Counted from the stretch's first letter, positions 28,724 through 38,526 are shown. The stretch is DNA of 64,000 nt from Gammaproteobacteria bacterium (GCA_021324305.1 JAJPJI010000033.1:1-64000), one strand, 5' to 3'. Made by a program: numbers and translations. The notes: a model not told the origin generated them from the sequence alone.

Positions 28724-30235
28724 TCATGCATTATTGGCGTCATCATCGAACCATATCTTGCGAGCCGTCATAATCAATTTAGCCGCAACTTCTTCATTAA
28801 ACTCTCCGATTTCAAGCAGATCATCAACTGACTGCTCCGCAAGATCCTCTCGCGTTACCACTCCGTGACTTGCCAGAATGTAAGCTGTATGCTTGTCCAT
28901 TCCTTCCATCTCCAGAAGATCACTGGCTGGCTCCACTTCCAATGCCTGTTCTTCGGCTATCGCCTGCGTCAAAAGCGCCGCCTTTGCACGCTCGCGCAAG
29001 GCATTTACCATTGCCTGGTCAAAACCATCAATTTCCAGCAATTCCTGGACTGGCACATAGGCAATTTCTTCCAATGAAGAAAAACCCTCATTTGCCAGCA
29101 CTTCAGCAACACCTTCATCCACTCCCAGTTTTTCCTGGAATAATTTTAATACTTTCTCGCCTTCAGCCGCCGATTTGGCATGAGCTTCCTCTTCGGTCAT
29201 GACATTCAGAGTCCAGCCGGTCAATTCACTGGCCAGACGAACATTTTGGCCATGCCTGCCTATTGCCTGAGATAACTGATCCGCTTTGACCGCGATATCC
29301 ATCGTATGTGTATCTTCATCAACCACAATCGATGCCACTTCAGCAGGCGCCATCGCATTGATTACCAATTGCGCCGGGTTATCATCCCAAAGCACGATAT
29401 CGATACGCTCGCCGCCCAGCTCACCAGAGACAGCCTGCACACGGGAACCACGCATACCAACACAGGCACCTATTGGATCAATACGGCCATCATTGGTTTT
29501 AACCGCGATTTTCGCCCGGGAACCTGGATCACGAGCAGCAGCCTTGATTTCTATAAGCTCTTCACCAATTTCAGGGACTTCGATTTTGAACAGCTCAATC
29601 AGCATTTCCGGACGTGTTCGGCTAACCAGAATTTGCGGTGTCTTCGAGCCGTCAGAATGAATATCATACAAATAGGAGCGGACGCGGTCACCAACCCGGA
29701 CTGCTTCATGTGGAATCATCTCTGTGCGGGGCAAGATAGCTTCCGCATTATTCCCGAGATCCAGCACAATAAAATCACGCGTGACTTTTTTAACCGTGCC
29801 CATGATTAACTGGCCGATTTTTTCTTTATATGCATTAACGATTTGCGCGCGCTCAGCCTCAAGCACTTTTTGAATAATCACCTGCTTGGCTTTTTGTGCA
29901 GCGATACGCCCGAATTCGATGGACTCCATCGGCTCCAGCACATATTCACCAACTTTGGCATGCGAATCCAGTTTTGCAGCCTGACTGAGCGTCAACCTTG
30001 TCAGACCGTCATCACCCTCTTCATCCTCATTGGCATCCTCAATTACCAGCCAGCGCCGGAATGTAGAGTAATCGCCCGTCTTGCGATTAATTTCGACTTT
30101 GACATCGATTTCTTCATCAGCCTTTTTTTTCGTCGCTGTTTCCAGGGCGGCTTCAATTGCCTGAAAAATAACTTCTCTATCCACACCTTTTTCGTTGGAT
30201 ACAGCCTCAACTACTAATAAAATCTCTTTGTTCAT
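28724..30235 (-). CDS. nusA: Transcription termination/antitermination protein NusA
   Basis: About 503 residues. Domains in order: the N-terminal RNA-polymerase-binding domain ([18 protein letters not shown]), S1 ([16 protein letters not shown]), KH1 and KH2 ([16 protein letters not shown] and [19 protein letters not shown]), then two C-terminal acidic repeats ([18 protein letters not shown] and [18 protein letters not shown]) as found in gammaproteobacterial NusA. The ATG at 30235 matches the family N-terminus; the frame extends 5 codons further to 30250. Second gene of the rimP operon, 78 bp after rimP. Confidence 0.97.
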   Translation of the reverse strand: MNKEILLVVEAVSNEKGVDREVIFQAIEAALETATKKKADEEIDVKVEINRKTGDYSTFRRWLVIEDANEDEEGDDGLTRLTLSQAAKLDSHAKVGEYVLEPMESIEFGRIAAQKAKQVIIQKVLEAERAQIVNAYKEKIGQLIMGTVKKVTRDFIVLDLGNNAEAILPRTEMIPHEAVRVGDRVRSYLYDIHSDGSKTPQILVSRTRPEMLIELFKIEVPEIGEELIEIKAAARDPGSRAKIAVKTNDGRIDPIGACVGMRGSRVQAVSGELGGERIDIVLWDDNPAQLVINAMAPAEVASIVVDEDTHTMDIAVKADQLSQAIGRHGQNVRLASELTGWTLNVMTEEEAHAKSAAEGEKVLKLFQEKLGVDEGVAEVLANEGFSSLEEIAYVPVQELLEIDGFDQAMVNALRERAKAALLTQAIAEEQALEVEPASDLLEMEGMDKHTAYILASHGVVTREDLAEQSVDDLLEIGEFNEEVAAKLIMTARKIWFDDDANNA

Positions 30236-30313
30236 GGCGCGACCCCACAATCATCCAACAGCACGTTGTCATATCTCAGAGAAAACCCTACTCGGACTTT
30301 TTCGTCCTCCGCT

Positions 30314-30781
30314 CTAAAAACGGACATCACCTATCAAATTTGCCTTTTCAATCAATGAAAAAGGCAACTTTACCGCCTGCTCCATCCCCTCGACCAGAAG
30401 ATATACGTCTTCTCCCTCTACTCGCTGCAGCACACCCTTGTATTGCCTGCGCTGATTAACGGGCGAATGCAACCGGACCCTTACCTGTTTGCCAATATGC
30501 TTACGATAATGCTCCAGCTCAAACAACGGCCTGTCTATGCCCGGTGAAGACACTTCCAGCGAATACCTGCTCTGGATCGGATCTTCTACATCCAGCATGG
30601 CGCTGACCTGATGGCTGACTAGAGAACAGTCATCCAGCGTGACCCCGTTTTTGCCGTCTATATAGATGCGAAAAACCATCTGCCGACCCTGCGGGAGCAA
30701 TTCACAGCCAACCAGCTCGTAACCCATCGAACCAATCAGCTTCGCTAACCGTTCATATAGTACGGGATCAATCTTTCTCAT
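30314..30781 (-). CDS. rimP: Ribosome maturation factor RimP
   Basis: A 155-residue protein needed for 30S assembly. MGYELVGCELLPQGRQMVFRIYID, DCSLVSHQVSAMLDVEDPI and the diagnostic LEVSSPGIDRPL motif are present, followed by the C-terminal SH3-like domain. The ATG at 30781 matches the family start; the open frame runs further back into the terminator hairpins and should not be coding. Its start lies about 20 bases after the second hairpin below the tRNA gene, so expression may depend on read-through of those hairpins or on a promoter between them. First protein gene of the nusA/infB operon. Confidence 0.95.
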   Translation of the reverse strand: MRKIDPVLYERLAKLIGSMGYELVGCELLPQGRQMVFRIYIDGKNGVTLDDCSLVSHQVSAMLDVEDPIQSRYSLEVSSPGIDRPLFELEHYRKHIGKQVRVRLHSPVNQRRQYKGVLQRVEGEDVYLLVEGMEQAVKLPFSLIEKANLIGDVRF

Positions 30782-30801
30782 TACACCAGCCCGATACAAA
30801 A

Positions 30802-30820
30802 AGTGGGCTTTATGCCCACT
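30802..30820 (-). terminator. Second hairpin between tRNA-fMet and rimP
   Basis: AGTGGGC pairs with GCCCACT around a 5-base loop; on the minus strand it is followed by a run of five T. It ends about 20 bases before the rimP ATG. It could act as a terminator or attenuator, or influence rimP translation. Confidence 0.65.
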
Positions 30821-30829
30821 ATAAACAAA

Positions 30830-30847
30830 AAACCCCATAAGGGGTTT
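30830..30847 (-). terminator. First hairpin downstream of tRNA-fMet
   Basis: AAACCCC pairs with GGGGTTT around a 4-base loop, and the minus strand continues TTTGTTT. This is a canonical intrinsic terminator, 23 bases after the tRNA 3' end. Confidence 0.75.
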
Positions 30848-30869
30848 CTGATTTCTTCATTTATTTATT

Positions 30870-30946
<77 letters not shown>

Positions 30947-31100
30947 GTAACGGTCGCTATTCTATTAAATTTTTGCATTTCGAGCAAGCGAATATAAGCC
31001 AGGATTCGCATTTAATCACTCAAATGCGTACATTATATGCTGCCGCCCCGGGAAACATTCGAAAAATCCTGACAGCAGCATATCCGGATCTCAAGCTTAC

Positions 31101-31131
31101 CCCCGATGCAAATAAGAAACTCGCATCGGGG
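31101..31131. terminator. Inverted repeat between tRNA-fMet and the FUSC gene
   Basis: CCCCGATGC pairs with GCATCGGGG around a 13-base loop in the 266-bp gap. No T-run follows on either strand, so the role is uncertain. The gap otherwise holds only a 45-codon open frame (31024-31161) without a ribosome-binding site. Confidence 0.4.
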
Positions 31132-31212
31132 TGGATAAACGCTATTATTCTAACTGCTTAAAAATTGTGATATTTTGATCACCTGTCATCACTCATATCA
31201 ACGGATTTTATC

Positions 31213-32268
31213 GTGCTGAAAAACATCTTTGATATCGAACGCCTTATTCATAGCACCAAATCGTCCATTGCCTGCATTATCGGCATTCTGTTGACATACT
31301 GGATTGGATACCCAGCCTCGCAATGGGTCGTCATTTCCATCGTGGTTGTCATGTGCGCGCAAATCTATGTTGGCAGCGTCAAACAGAAAGCTTTTCTACG
31401 CTTTCTTGGCACGCTTATTGGATGCCTTTTCGCCGCGATTACCCTGGCACTTGTCGGGGAAAACAAACTAGCCATGATTGCAACCATTGCCATATCCACA
31501 TTTATCTTCAGCTATCTGGCAATCAGCATGGAAAATTTCGGATATGCCGCAACCTTGGGCGCCGCAACCACAGCCATCATTCTGCTGGGGCAAAACCCCA
31601 CTCTTTCCTTTGCCCTGCAACGGTTTCTTGAAATAAGCTTTGGAGTATTGATCGCGGCTCTTGTCTCCCAGTTCATTTTACCCATACACGCAAGCTCACA
31701 CTTGCGCCGCTCCCAGGCAAAGACACTGGAACAATTACGGAATTATTATCTGGCCACCCTGATGCCTTCCGAATCCTCAAGCCCAACCGAAGACCACGAT
31801 GTCCTGAACGAAAATATCGTAAGATCACTTGCCAAACAGCGCCAGCTCGCCAAGGAATCCGCATCCGAACCCCTGGGCACAAATTTCGATCCCCAGCATT
31901 TCGTGCAATCGCTTAATTGCGAAAGAGACATCCTGCGCTCCATCACATTCATGCATACTGCTTTGTCCCATATCAAAAAAATAGACAAAATCTTCAATAA
32001 ACAGCCAGGCTCTCACGCATTTAATGAAACCATCATCCAGTCACTCAACACACTGGTCAAGGCTATCGAATCGAACGAAGAGCAGGAGTCTCATATCCAC
32101 ACTCCCTCACTGTATTTACTGAAAGAAGAATTACAAAAAAATATAGAATCCCCCTCGCGAGAAGAATTAATTTATGTTGACGGGTTTCTGTTTTCAGCTG
32201 AGGTATTGACCAAAAGCCTAGCCAGACTGGCCAGGCTATACAACGTTAAAGTATACGAGACAACCTGA
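31213..32268 (+). CDS. FUSC family membrane protein
   Basis: A 351-residue protein. The N-terminal half has about six closely spaced membrane segments in the manner of the FUSC/aromatic acid exporter (YccS/AaeB) superfamily, including YPASQWVVISIVVVM, FLRFLGTLIGCLFAAI and GATTAIILLGQNP. The C-terminal half is soluble and helical. The start is a GTG at 31213 with GGA about 7 bases upstream. Related proteins are proposed efflux pumps for aromatic acids, but the substrate is unknown. It is not in an operon with its neighbours. Two more FUSC-type genes occur at 55.3-57.5 kb. Confidence 0.8.
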   Translation: MLKNIFDIERLIHSTKSSIACIIGILLTYWIGYPASQWVVISIVVVMCAQIYVGSVKQKAFLRFLGTLIGCLFAAITLALVGENKLAMIATIAISTFIFSYLAISMENFGYAATLGAATTAIILLGQNPTLSFALQRFLEISFGVLIAALVSQFILPIHASSHLRRSQAKTLEQLRNYYLATLMPSESSSPTEDHDVLNENIVRSLAKQRQLAKESASEPLGTNFDPQHFVQSLNCERDILRSITFMHTALSHIKKIDKIFNKQPGSHAFNETIIQSLNTLVKAIESNEEQESHIHTPSLYLLKEELQKNIESPSREELIYVDGFLFSAEVLTKSLARLARLYNVKVYETT

Positions 32269-32470
32269 TCCGCTGCCCACAGGATCCGGGTCATCACATG
32301 CCGCCCCCAACGTATGCTGCAAGATCATTGCCAAGCGGCGAGAAATCCATCAAAATTTATGCCCTTGGAAATTTCGTCCTTGGACGGGCAATACTCAGGG
32401 ACTGATAGTTTGCCTTTCATTTTATCTCTCAACCCGGATGATGAACCCAATATGCTTTTTCGGAGGCAGA

Positions 32471-33172
32471 ATGAAAGCTAAGGCATTAATTACTCTCAGT
32501 GGGCTTTGCATCGCCAGCTTTGCGGGCACCGCCATGGCTGAAGAATATACCAGCACCCAAAACCCTGACGGGAGTTACACCTCAACAAGTTCGGGATATT
32601 ACAGCAGCGGCAGCAGCGCACCTGCTCCAGCGCCAGAACCACGCAGAGAACACAAAAAAGATCGCAATCGCTTTTCCATCTCCGTTAATGTTGCTGATCC
32701 ATATGCACCCATTGTTGCTTCCATAGGTGAAAGACGGCCTCATTTCAGAGAGCCATTATTATGGATACGCATGCGCACAGGCGATCCACTGCCAGAAAAT
32801 GCTGTTGTCAGCGGCGGCCAACCCTATCCACCCGCGACACTGTTTGTTTGCCGAGCGTTTCATCATGGCGGCCTGCATCCCGGTAAATTATATGACGGTC
32901 GCTGCAATATCAGCTGGGGCGGACAAGAAATCAGCATGTCGCGTTACGAAATACTGGTAAGCAACAGGCCGCTTAACTGGCTTCCCGCCAGATATGGCGA
33001 TATTCCGCCGCGCGCGATCGACGGCGGCTATGAAAACGGCCATCCACTCTTTATCTGCCAGGCCAATTACCATGGCGGAACGCACTCCGGCAAAGTCGTC
33101 GGGCAAAACTGCAATTTCGGCTGGGGTGGAAGAGAAATTTCCCTGCCTTACTATAATGTATTAGTGAGATAA
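32471..33172 (+). CDS. Exported protein with two DM9 (DUF3421) repeats
   Basis: A 233-residue exported protein; GGAGG lies 5 bases before the ATG at 32471, so the earlier ATG at 32438 is not used. The signal peptide ends near FAGTAMAEE, followed by a Ser/Gly/Tyr- and Pro-rich linker. The rest is two DM9-type repeats: TLFVCRAFHHGGLHPGKL then WGGQEISMSRYEILV, and PLFICQANYHGGTHSGKVV then WGGREISLPYYNVLV. DM9 proteins in animals bind mannose and act as recognition lectins; bacterial copies are less studied. A sugar-binding role on the cell surface or in the host is inferred. It is a lone gene with its own terminator. Confidence 0.85.
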   Translation: MKAKALITLSGLCIASFAGTAMAEEYTSTQNPDGSYTSTSSGYYSSGSSAPAPAPEPRREHKKDRNRFSISVNVADPYAPIVASIGERRPHFREPLLWIRMRTGDPLPENAVVSGGQPYPPATLFVCRAFHHGGLHPGKLYDGRCNISWGGQEISMSRYEILVSNRPLNWLPARYGDIPPRAIDGGYENGHPLFICQANYHGGTHSGKVVGQNCNFGWGGREISLPYYNVLVR

Positions 33173-33186
33173 CCTGTCATATGCCC

Positions 33187-33214
33187 AACCGTGCCAGCTT
33201 TCTCTGGCACGGTT
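33187..33214 (+). terminator. Terminator after the DM9 gene
   Basis: AACCGTGCCAG pairs with CTGGCACGGTT around a 6-base loop, followed by TTATC; it lies 15 bp after the stop codon and before the convergent ABC gene. Confidence 0.75.
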
Positions 33215-33254
33215 TTATCATGCAGCATGATTGGTGTCGTCATCACAGAGCATC

Positions 33255-34556
33255 TCAGTGCGGATTTTCCATACTGAGCACACCGGAATTGTAATCATAA
33301 GCAAACAGCTCTGCGTACCGTCCCCACTCAATCACGGTTCGTAATACGCGCTCAGCCTCACTTTCCGAAAGATAATCTTCAAGCAATGAAAGAAAATTCT
33401 CTTCCAGCGCGCGATGCCTGGGGTGACGAATAAGCTGTTCGTAAATATAGCGGGCAAGAGGAACATATTTCTTCAGATGAATTGAAAATATTTTTTTGCG
33501 CTCCAGAATATCAGCATCCGCAAATGCCTTACCTTCCTCAGTGATGGTAATATCACCTTTTGACACCTTGGCGAACCGCAATATTTCCAATAATTCGGTC
33601 AACGGAAACAGATCATCAACATCAAGCGTCAGGGTATCCGCCACATCTGGCAAATCCATTTTGCCCTGATGCTCCTGCGAATTCAGCAGCTCAAGAAGAC
33701 CTGTTATTTCTGCGACGCTGGCCTCTGGCAATCTGTATCCAAGATCAATTACAGCATATTTTGCCGCTCCTTCCTGCATTTTTTCTTCCTGCGGCTGCGT
33801 CGTCATCAGGGTATAGACACGGTCCACCTGATTGCGAAAACGCGGATCCAGATCGCTGCGGGGAAATGGCAGCGTCACTCGCAAATCAGACCGGATCGAT
33901 CCCGGGTTACTATTGAAGACAATGATGCGGTCCGCGATGGCAATGGCTTCCTCGATACTGTGTGTGACAAACACGATGGCATTCAATCCCGTTTTCTTGC
34001 TTTGCCACAAGTCAACAAGGTCGCTTTTCAGATTGTCAGCGGTCAGGACATCCAATGCGGAAAACGGCTCATCCATTAACAAAATATCCGGATTTACAAC
34101 CAGGGCACGCGCAAATCCGACCCGCTGACGCATCCCTCCGGATAACTCCTTGGGAAGCGCGGATTCAAAACCATCAAGACCTATCATGTCGATGGCCTTC
34201 AATGCGCGCTCACGCCTCTCTTCCCGATCAATCCCCAATGCTTCCAGCCCGAGCTCCACATTTTGCAAAACCGTAAGCCACGGCAACAATGCAAACGTCT
34301 GAAACACCATCGAAATCCCGCGCACCGGTCCATGCACAGGTTTGCCGCGGTAATAGACATTACCAGCGCTTGCTCCAATCAGGCCTGCGATAATGCGCAG
34401 CAAGGTTGATTTACCCGATCCCGACTTACCTAATATTGCAATAATCTCATTTTCGTAAACTTTAAGGTTAATATTATTCAAAACCAACAGCTCTTGCCTG
34501 TCGCCTTTTTTAAACGATTTTTGCACATTTACAATTTCAATAAGGGGTCCCGGCAT
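33255..34556 (-). CDS. ABC transporter ATP-binding protein (NitT/TauT type, AAA-associated C-terminal domain)
   Basis: A 433-residue ATPase. Walker A GKSGSGKST, signature LSGGMRQRV and Walker B ILLMDEPFSALD are all present in the first 230 residues, matching ATPases of the nitrate/sulfonate/taurine group. The C-terminal 200 residues resemble the AAA-associated domain fused to some members of this group (LPDVADTLTLDVDDLFPLTE, FSIHLKKYVPLARYIYEQL). GGAG precedes the ATG at 34556 by 7 bases; the gene begins 4 bp after the permease stop, so it is cotranscribed and coupled. No substrate-binding protein lies next to it, so the substrate is unknown. Confidence 0.88.
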   Translation of the reverse strand: MPGPLIEIVNVQKSFKKGDRQELLVLNNINLKVYENEIIAILGKSGSGKSTLLRIIAGLIGASAGNVYYRGKPVHGPVRGISMVFQTFALLPWLTVLQNVELGLEALGIDREERRERALKAIDMIGLDGFESALPKELSGGMRQRVGFARALVVNPDILLMDEPFSALDVLTADNLKSDLVDLWQSKKTGLNAIVFVTHSIEEAIAIADRIIVFNSNPGSIRSDLRVTLPFPRSDLDPRFRNQVDRVYTLMTTQPQEEKMQEGAAKYAVIDLGYRLPEASVAEITGLLELLNSQEHQGKMDLPDVADTLTLDVDDLFPLTELLEILRFAKVSKGDITITEEGKAFADADILERKKIFSIHLKKYVPLARYIYEQLIRHPRHRALEENFLSLLEDYLSESEAERVLRTVIEWGRYAELFAYDYNSGVLSMENPH

Positions 34557-34560
34557 AACC

Positions 34561-36312
34561 CTACTCCAGTAAAAAGCGATTGGTGGCATAAGCATATAAT
34601 GGCCGCCACACGACACGATTAAAAACCAGCACCAACAGACACATCATGCCGATACCCAGCGCGATGTGTGGGAAATTTCCTTCAGCAGTATATTGCGTGA
34701 TATAAGCGCCTAATCCGGTCGCAACCAGCGTCTCATTCCCCCAACTGGCAACTTCTGCAACAATACTCGCGTTCCAGGCTCCACCCGCCGCGGTGATTGC
34801 ACCAGTAATATAAAATGGAAATATACCCGGCAACAATAATCGCCACCAGCGCTGCCATCCGACCACACCAAAATTGTCTACAACCTGCATCAAATCCTTG
34901 GGTAACGAAGAAGCACCGGCAATCACATTAAACAGAATGTACCATTGAGACCCCAGTATCATAAGCGGCGTCAGCCAGATATTCGGACTCAGATGATATG
35001 TCACAATAAACACGACGATAAATGGATATAAAAGATTGGCAGGAAAAGCCGCAAGAATTTGCGCGATTGGCTGAATCATCTGGGCAGCGCGCGGCCGCAA
35101 CCCAATCCAGATCCCAACCGGCACCCAGAACAGGGAACACAGGACGATCAGAACAATCACTCGAAAAGCCGTTATCAGACCCAGAAAAAAAACGTGCCTG
35201 ATCTCAGGGAAAGAAATGTTATTTACAATGTAGTTACCGATAAAGATCAAGGCAATGATGCCAATGATGAACGTGACGCTATTGAAAAGAATAGCCACCA
35301 GGCGCTCATTACGCAATCCTCGCACAATCAATGTTGGCTTTTCCTGATTTGAACTGCGAAAAAGCCGAATATTCACGAACATATCAAACAAATGCGCCAG
35401 CTTGCCGCCAATATTGCGCACCAGGCGCGTGCGATTGAATAGATTGATCACCCAGGATTCGGCAACCTCTTCACTACCCGAACCTTCTCTTTCAGCCTTG
35501 AAACGTTCCGACCAGGCAACCAGGGGTCGAAACAGCAGCTGATCATAGATCAGAATCACGACTAACATGGCCAGAATGGCATAAGTGATGGCACGCAGAT
35601 CTGCAGCCTGGATCGCGACCGCGATATAAGAACCGATGCCCGGGAGTAAAATCTGTTGATTGGATACGGTAATCGCTTCTGATGCGACAACAAAAAACCA
35701 GCCCGCCGACATGGAAGCCATGGTATTCCACAACAGGCTGGGCAAGGAATATGGGACATCAATTCGCCAGAATCGCTGCCACGCGGACAAATGAAACATT
35801 CGCGCGGCTTCCTGCACTTCAGACGGCACAGAACGAACTGTCTGATAAAAGCCAAGAGCCATGTTCCAGGCCTGGGAAGTAAAAATAACAAAGATGGTCG
35901 CGCATTCTGGCCCCAGCAGACTACCTGGAAACAAACCGATAAATCCGGCAACCGTAACCGATAAAAATCCGAGAATGGGAACAGATTGCAATACATCGAT
36001 AATTGGAATAATGATTTTCTCGGCGCGACGACTCTTGGCTGCCCAGGTCGCGAACGTAAAGGTAAACAATAACGATACGCACAATGCAATCAGCATCCGA
36101 AAGACCGTTCGCGCAGCATAAAAAGGCAGCACAAACGAGCTCAATGAAATTGGTATGACCTGCCCCAGTTGATAGGGCGTTGCCATTTGCTTGGCTGTCC
36201 AGGCAAAGAAAGTAATAACGGCAAGCACAAACAACAACGCCAGCATATCCCAATAATTAGGATACATACGCGCCTTGTACGCTGTCATAAATGTCGTTCT
36301 GAGAAAACTCAT
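34561..36312 (-). CDS. ABC transporter permease with two fused permease domains
   Basis: A 583-residue inner-membrane protein with about twelve membrane segments. It contains two BPD_transp_1 domains in tandem: the EAA-loop of the first is VQEAARMFHLSAWQRFWRIDVPYSLP and the second is DLMQVVDNFGVVGWQRWWRLLLPGIFP. The duplication means one chain supplies both transmembrane halves, to be used with the ATPase encoded 4 bp downstream. The N-terminal ATG at 36312 has only weak Shine-Dalgarno support. Similar fused permeases in the NitT/TauT group are annotated without known substrate. Confidence 0.88.
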   Translation of the reverse strand: MSFLRTTFMTAYKARMYPNYWDMLALLFVLAVITFFAWTAKQMATPYQLGQVIPISLSSFVLPFYAARTVFRMLIALCVSLLFTFTFATWAAKSRRAEKIIIPIIDVLQSVPILGFLSVTVAGFIGLFPGSLLGPECATIFVIFTSQAWNMALGFYQTVRSVPSEVQEAARMFHLSAWQRFWRIDVPYSLPSLLWNTMASMSAGWFFVVASEAITVSNQQILLPGIGSYIAVAIQAADLRAITYAILAMLVVILIYDQLLFRPLVAWSERFKAEREGSGSEEVAESWVINLFNRTRLVRNIGGKLAHLFDMFVNIRLFRSSNQEKPTLIVRGLRNERLVAILFNSVTFIIGIIALIFIGNYIVNNISFPEIRHVFFLGLITAFRVIVLIVLCSLFWVPVGIWIGLRPRAAQMIQPIAQILAAFPANLLYPFIVVFIVTYHLSPNIWLTPLMILGSQWYILFNVIAGASSLPKDLMQVVDNFGVVGWQRWWRLLLPGIFPFYITGAITAAGGAWNASIVAEVASWGNETLVATGLGAYITQYTAEGNFPHIALGIGMMCLLVLVFNRVVWRPLYAYATNRFLLE

Positions 36313-36374
36313 GCCTTACTTTTTCTCCAATACCAACTCTTTGGCCTTACATGGCTGCGATGAGCAGATGGTGC

Positions 36375-37124
36375 TCATAATTTCCGCCCACCATCAACAT
36401 CCATTACCTGTCCGGTTACATAATCTGCGTCACGCACAAAAAACAATACAGCCTTGGCGATATCTTCCGGATTGCCTTCCCGCTTTAACGCAGTCTGGTC
36501 GATAATCTTTTGTTTCTCCACATCTGACAAGGTATTTTTCCCTTCTGGCCATAGAATGGCGCCAGGCGCGACAGCATTGACCCGCACCAATGGCCCAAGC
36601 TCTTTAGCAAGGACTTTGGTCATCATTAAAAGTCCGCTTTTGGAAATGCAATAAACTGAATAATCTTTTAACGGGCGCTCTGCATGAATGTCGGTAATAT
36701 TCACAATACAGCCTTGGGATGCAGCAAGGATAGGTGCTGCCGCCTGGGCCAGGAAAAAAGGCGCCTTCAGGTTACTATTAATCAAGTCATCCCATGCGTA
36801 CTCTGTCACCTTGCCTATGGCTGTGCGATAAAATCGGGAAGCATTATTGACCAACACATCAAGACGCTTCCAGACGTCAGCCGCATGCTGAACAAGGAGC
36901 TTTTCGCTTTCCGGTTCAAGCAGATCCGCCTGTATGGCGACAGCCGAATGGTTGCGCTTTTTGTTAAGCTCTTCAGAAACCTTTACAGCTTCTTCTTCGG
37001 ATGCATTATAGTGCAGCACGATATTCATGCCATTATCATGCAGTTGACGGGCAATCTCGGCCCCTATGCGTCGGGCTGCACCGGTAACCAGCGCCACCTT
37101 GGAATTTAACGGGTTTTTTTGCAT
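36375..37124 (-). CDS. Pteridine reductase (short-chain dehydrogenase)
   Basis: A 249-residue SDR. TGAARRIG near the N-terminus is the pteridine-reductase version of the TGxxxGxG motif, where an Arg replaces a Gly; NNASRFY and the YCISK catalytic Tyr-x-x-x-Lys are also present, and the C-terminus DADYVTGQVMDVDGG is typical. It probably reduces dihydro- or biopterin-type pterins with NADPH. AAGGA is 8 bases before the ATG at 37124. It is divergent from the MidA-like gene, and a pterin-synthase-like gene lies 1.4 kb away. Confidence 0.86.
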   Translation of the reverse strand: MQKNPLNSKVALVTGAARRIGAEIARQLHDNGMNIVLHYNASEEEAVKVSEELNKKRNHSAVAIQADLLEPESEKLLVQHAADVWKRLDVLVNNASRFYRTAIGKVTEYAWDDLINSNLKAPFFLAQAAAPILAASQGCIVNITDIHAERPLKDYSVYCISKSGLLMMTKVLAKELGPLVRVNAVAPGAILWPEGKNTLSDVEKQKIIDQTALKREGNPEDIAKAVLFFVRDADYVTGQVMDVDGGRKL

Positions 37125-37180
37125 GGCATATTTCCTTATGATAGGACCCTTTGGATTAATACAAAACATTATAAACTTTT

Positions 37181-38359
37181 ATGATGATGAATTACGATCT
37201 CCCCGAGCCAGGACATGATGAATTAATGCGAAGTAAAGCATTAAGCAGGCATATACGGCAAGAAATGGCCAGACAAAATGGCTCCATTACGTTCGAAAAC
37301 TTCATGCAGCTTGCGCTTTATCATCCTGAATTCGGTTATTACAACGCAGATTCTTTTGCTCTCGGCAAACATGGCGATTTTACCACTGCTCCAGAGATTT
37401 CACCCTTGTTCGCAAAATGTTTTGCCCGGCAAATCCGGCAAATTCATACCGAGCTTGGCAGCAGCCATATTCTCGAGCTTGGAGCCGGCACTGGACGCTT
37501 TGCACAAGACCTAATTACGGCCCTGGATCAATCAGGAAATCCACCCGATCATTATTATATCTATGAAATCAGTGCAAGCCTGCGAAAAAAGCAATTCGCA
37601 AACCTGAAGTCGCATTGTCCCGCCCTGTTAAATCGGGTCAGCTGGCTTGAACAGTTACCGGATACTTTCACCGGCACCATTATCGCGAATGAAGTGCTCG
37701 ATGCCTTGCCAGTGCATCGATTCCGAATCGAACATGACGGCATCAGCGAAATATGCGTAGCCACGCAAAATGAGGAATTTATCTGGCGCGCTGAAATGCC
37801 GCGCTCCAGAGAACTGGCGGAAACTGTCCGGGAACTGCAGGCGCTTTATTCATTACCCACCGGCTACGAATCCGAAATTAATCTTCAAATTCATCAGCTT
37901 ATTCCATTACTGGCAGCCTCGCTAACCAGAGGAGCCCTGCTTTTATCTGATTACGGATATGGGCAGCAAGAATACTACCACCCTGAACGTGCCCGGGGAA
38001 CGCTCACCTGCTTTTACAAACACCGGCAGCATAACAACCCGCTGATACTCCCCGGCCTGCAGGACATTACCACCCATGTCGATTTTACCCGTGTGATCGA
38101 AACAGCCTCCGACCATGGATGTTCACTTGCGGGCTATACGACCCAGGCAGCATTTCTGCTAGCCAATGGCTTGCTGCAGTTTGCAGAAGAGGATGAAAGA
38201 AACCTGTCCGCAGCTGATGAGTTAAGCCTGCATCATGCCGTCAAGCTATTAACCATGCCGACAGAGATGGGTGAACGCATCAAAGTCATGGCGCTGGCCA
38301 AGGGCCTCACCCTTCCTCTTTCCGGATTTGCGCTACAGGACAGGAGACGGGATTTATAG
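37181..38359 (+). CDS. MidA/NDUFAF7-type SAM-dependent methyltransferase
   Basis: A 392-residue protein of the COG1565 family. FENFMQLALYHPEFGYY, GDFTTAPEISPLF and the SAM motif ILELGAGTGRFAQDL at about residues 100-115 are diagnostic, and IIANEVLDALPVHRF follows. The eukaryotic homologue NDUFAF7 methylates an arginine of a complex I subunit; the bacterial substrate is not known. The N-terminus has three adjacent ATGs and no ribosome-binding site is visible. It is divergent from the pteridine reductase gene. Confidence 0.9.
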   Translation: MMMNYDLPEPGHDELMRSKALSRHIRQEMARQNGSITFENFMQLALYHPEFGYYNADSFALGKHGDFTTAPEISPLFAKCFARQIRQIHTELGSSHILELGAGTGRFAQDLITALDQSGNPPDHYYIYEISASLRKKQFANLKSHCPALLNRVSWLEQLPDTFTGTIIANEVLDALPVHRFRIEHDGISEICVATQNEEFIWRAEMPRSRELAETVRELQALYSLPTGYESEINLQIHQLIPLLAASLTRGALLLSDYGYGQQEYYHPERARGTLTCFYKHRQHNNPLILPGLQDITTHVDFTRVIETASDHGCSLAGYTTQAAFLLANGLLQFAEEDERNLSAADELSLHHAVKLLTMPTEMGERIKVMALAKGLTLPLSGFALQDRRRDL

Positions 38360-38446
38360 GTTTGTGTATAATGAAAGCGGAACTTAAAACAAGAAAGCGT
38401 TGCTGCATAAATCGTCATCGTCGAGCCACACCAAGCATAGCGAGGC

Positions 38447-38483
38447 GGATTGCCACGGCTGCTTCGCAGCCTCGCAATGGCGA
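38447..38483. repeat. Palindromic dispersed-repeat-like element
   Basis: On the minus strand this reads as a CATTGCGAGG...GCAATCC element of the kind scattered through many bacterial genomes. It contains an outer ATTGC/GCAAT pairing and an inner 6-bp stem GGCTGC/GCAGCC with a TTC loop. It lies in the 167-bp gap upstream of the PTPS-like gene, ahead of its ribosome-binding site. Only this one copy was seen in the window. Confidence 0.55.
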
Positions 38484-38526
38484 GTCTTGCGCAACAACAT
38501 CAAACAAGAGTACAGAGGATAAAGTG

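Noticed and set aside
31024-31161. A 45-codon frame between tRNA-fMet and the FUSC gene
   Set aside because: It reads plausibly, but has no ribosome-binding site, lies across an inverted repeat and has no recognisable family.
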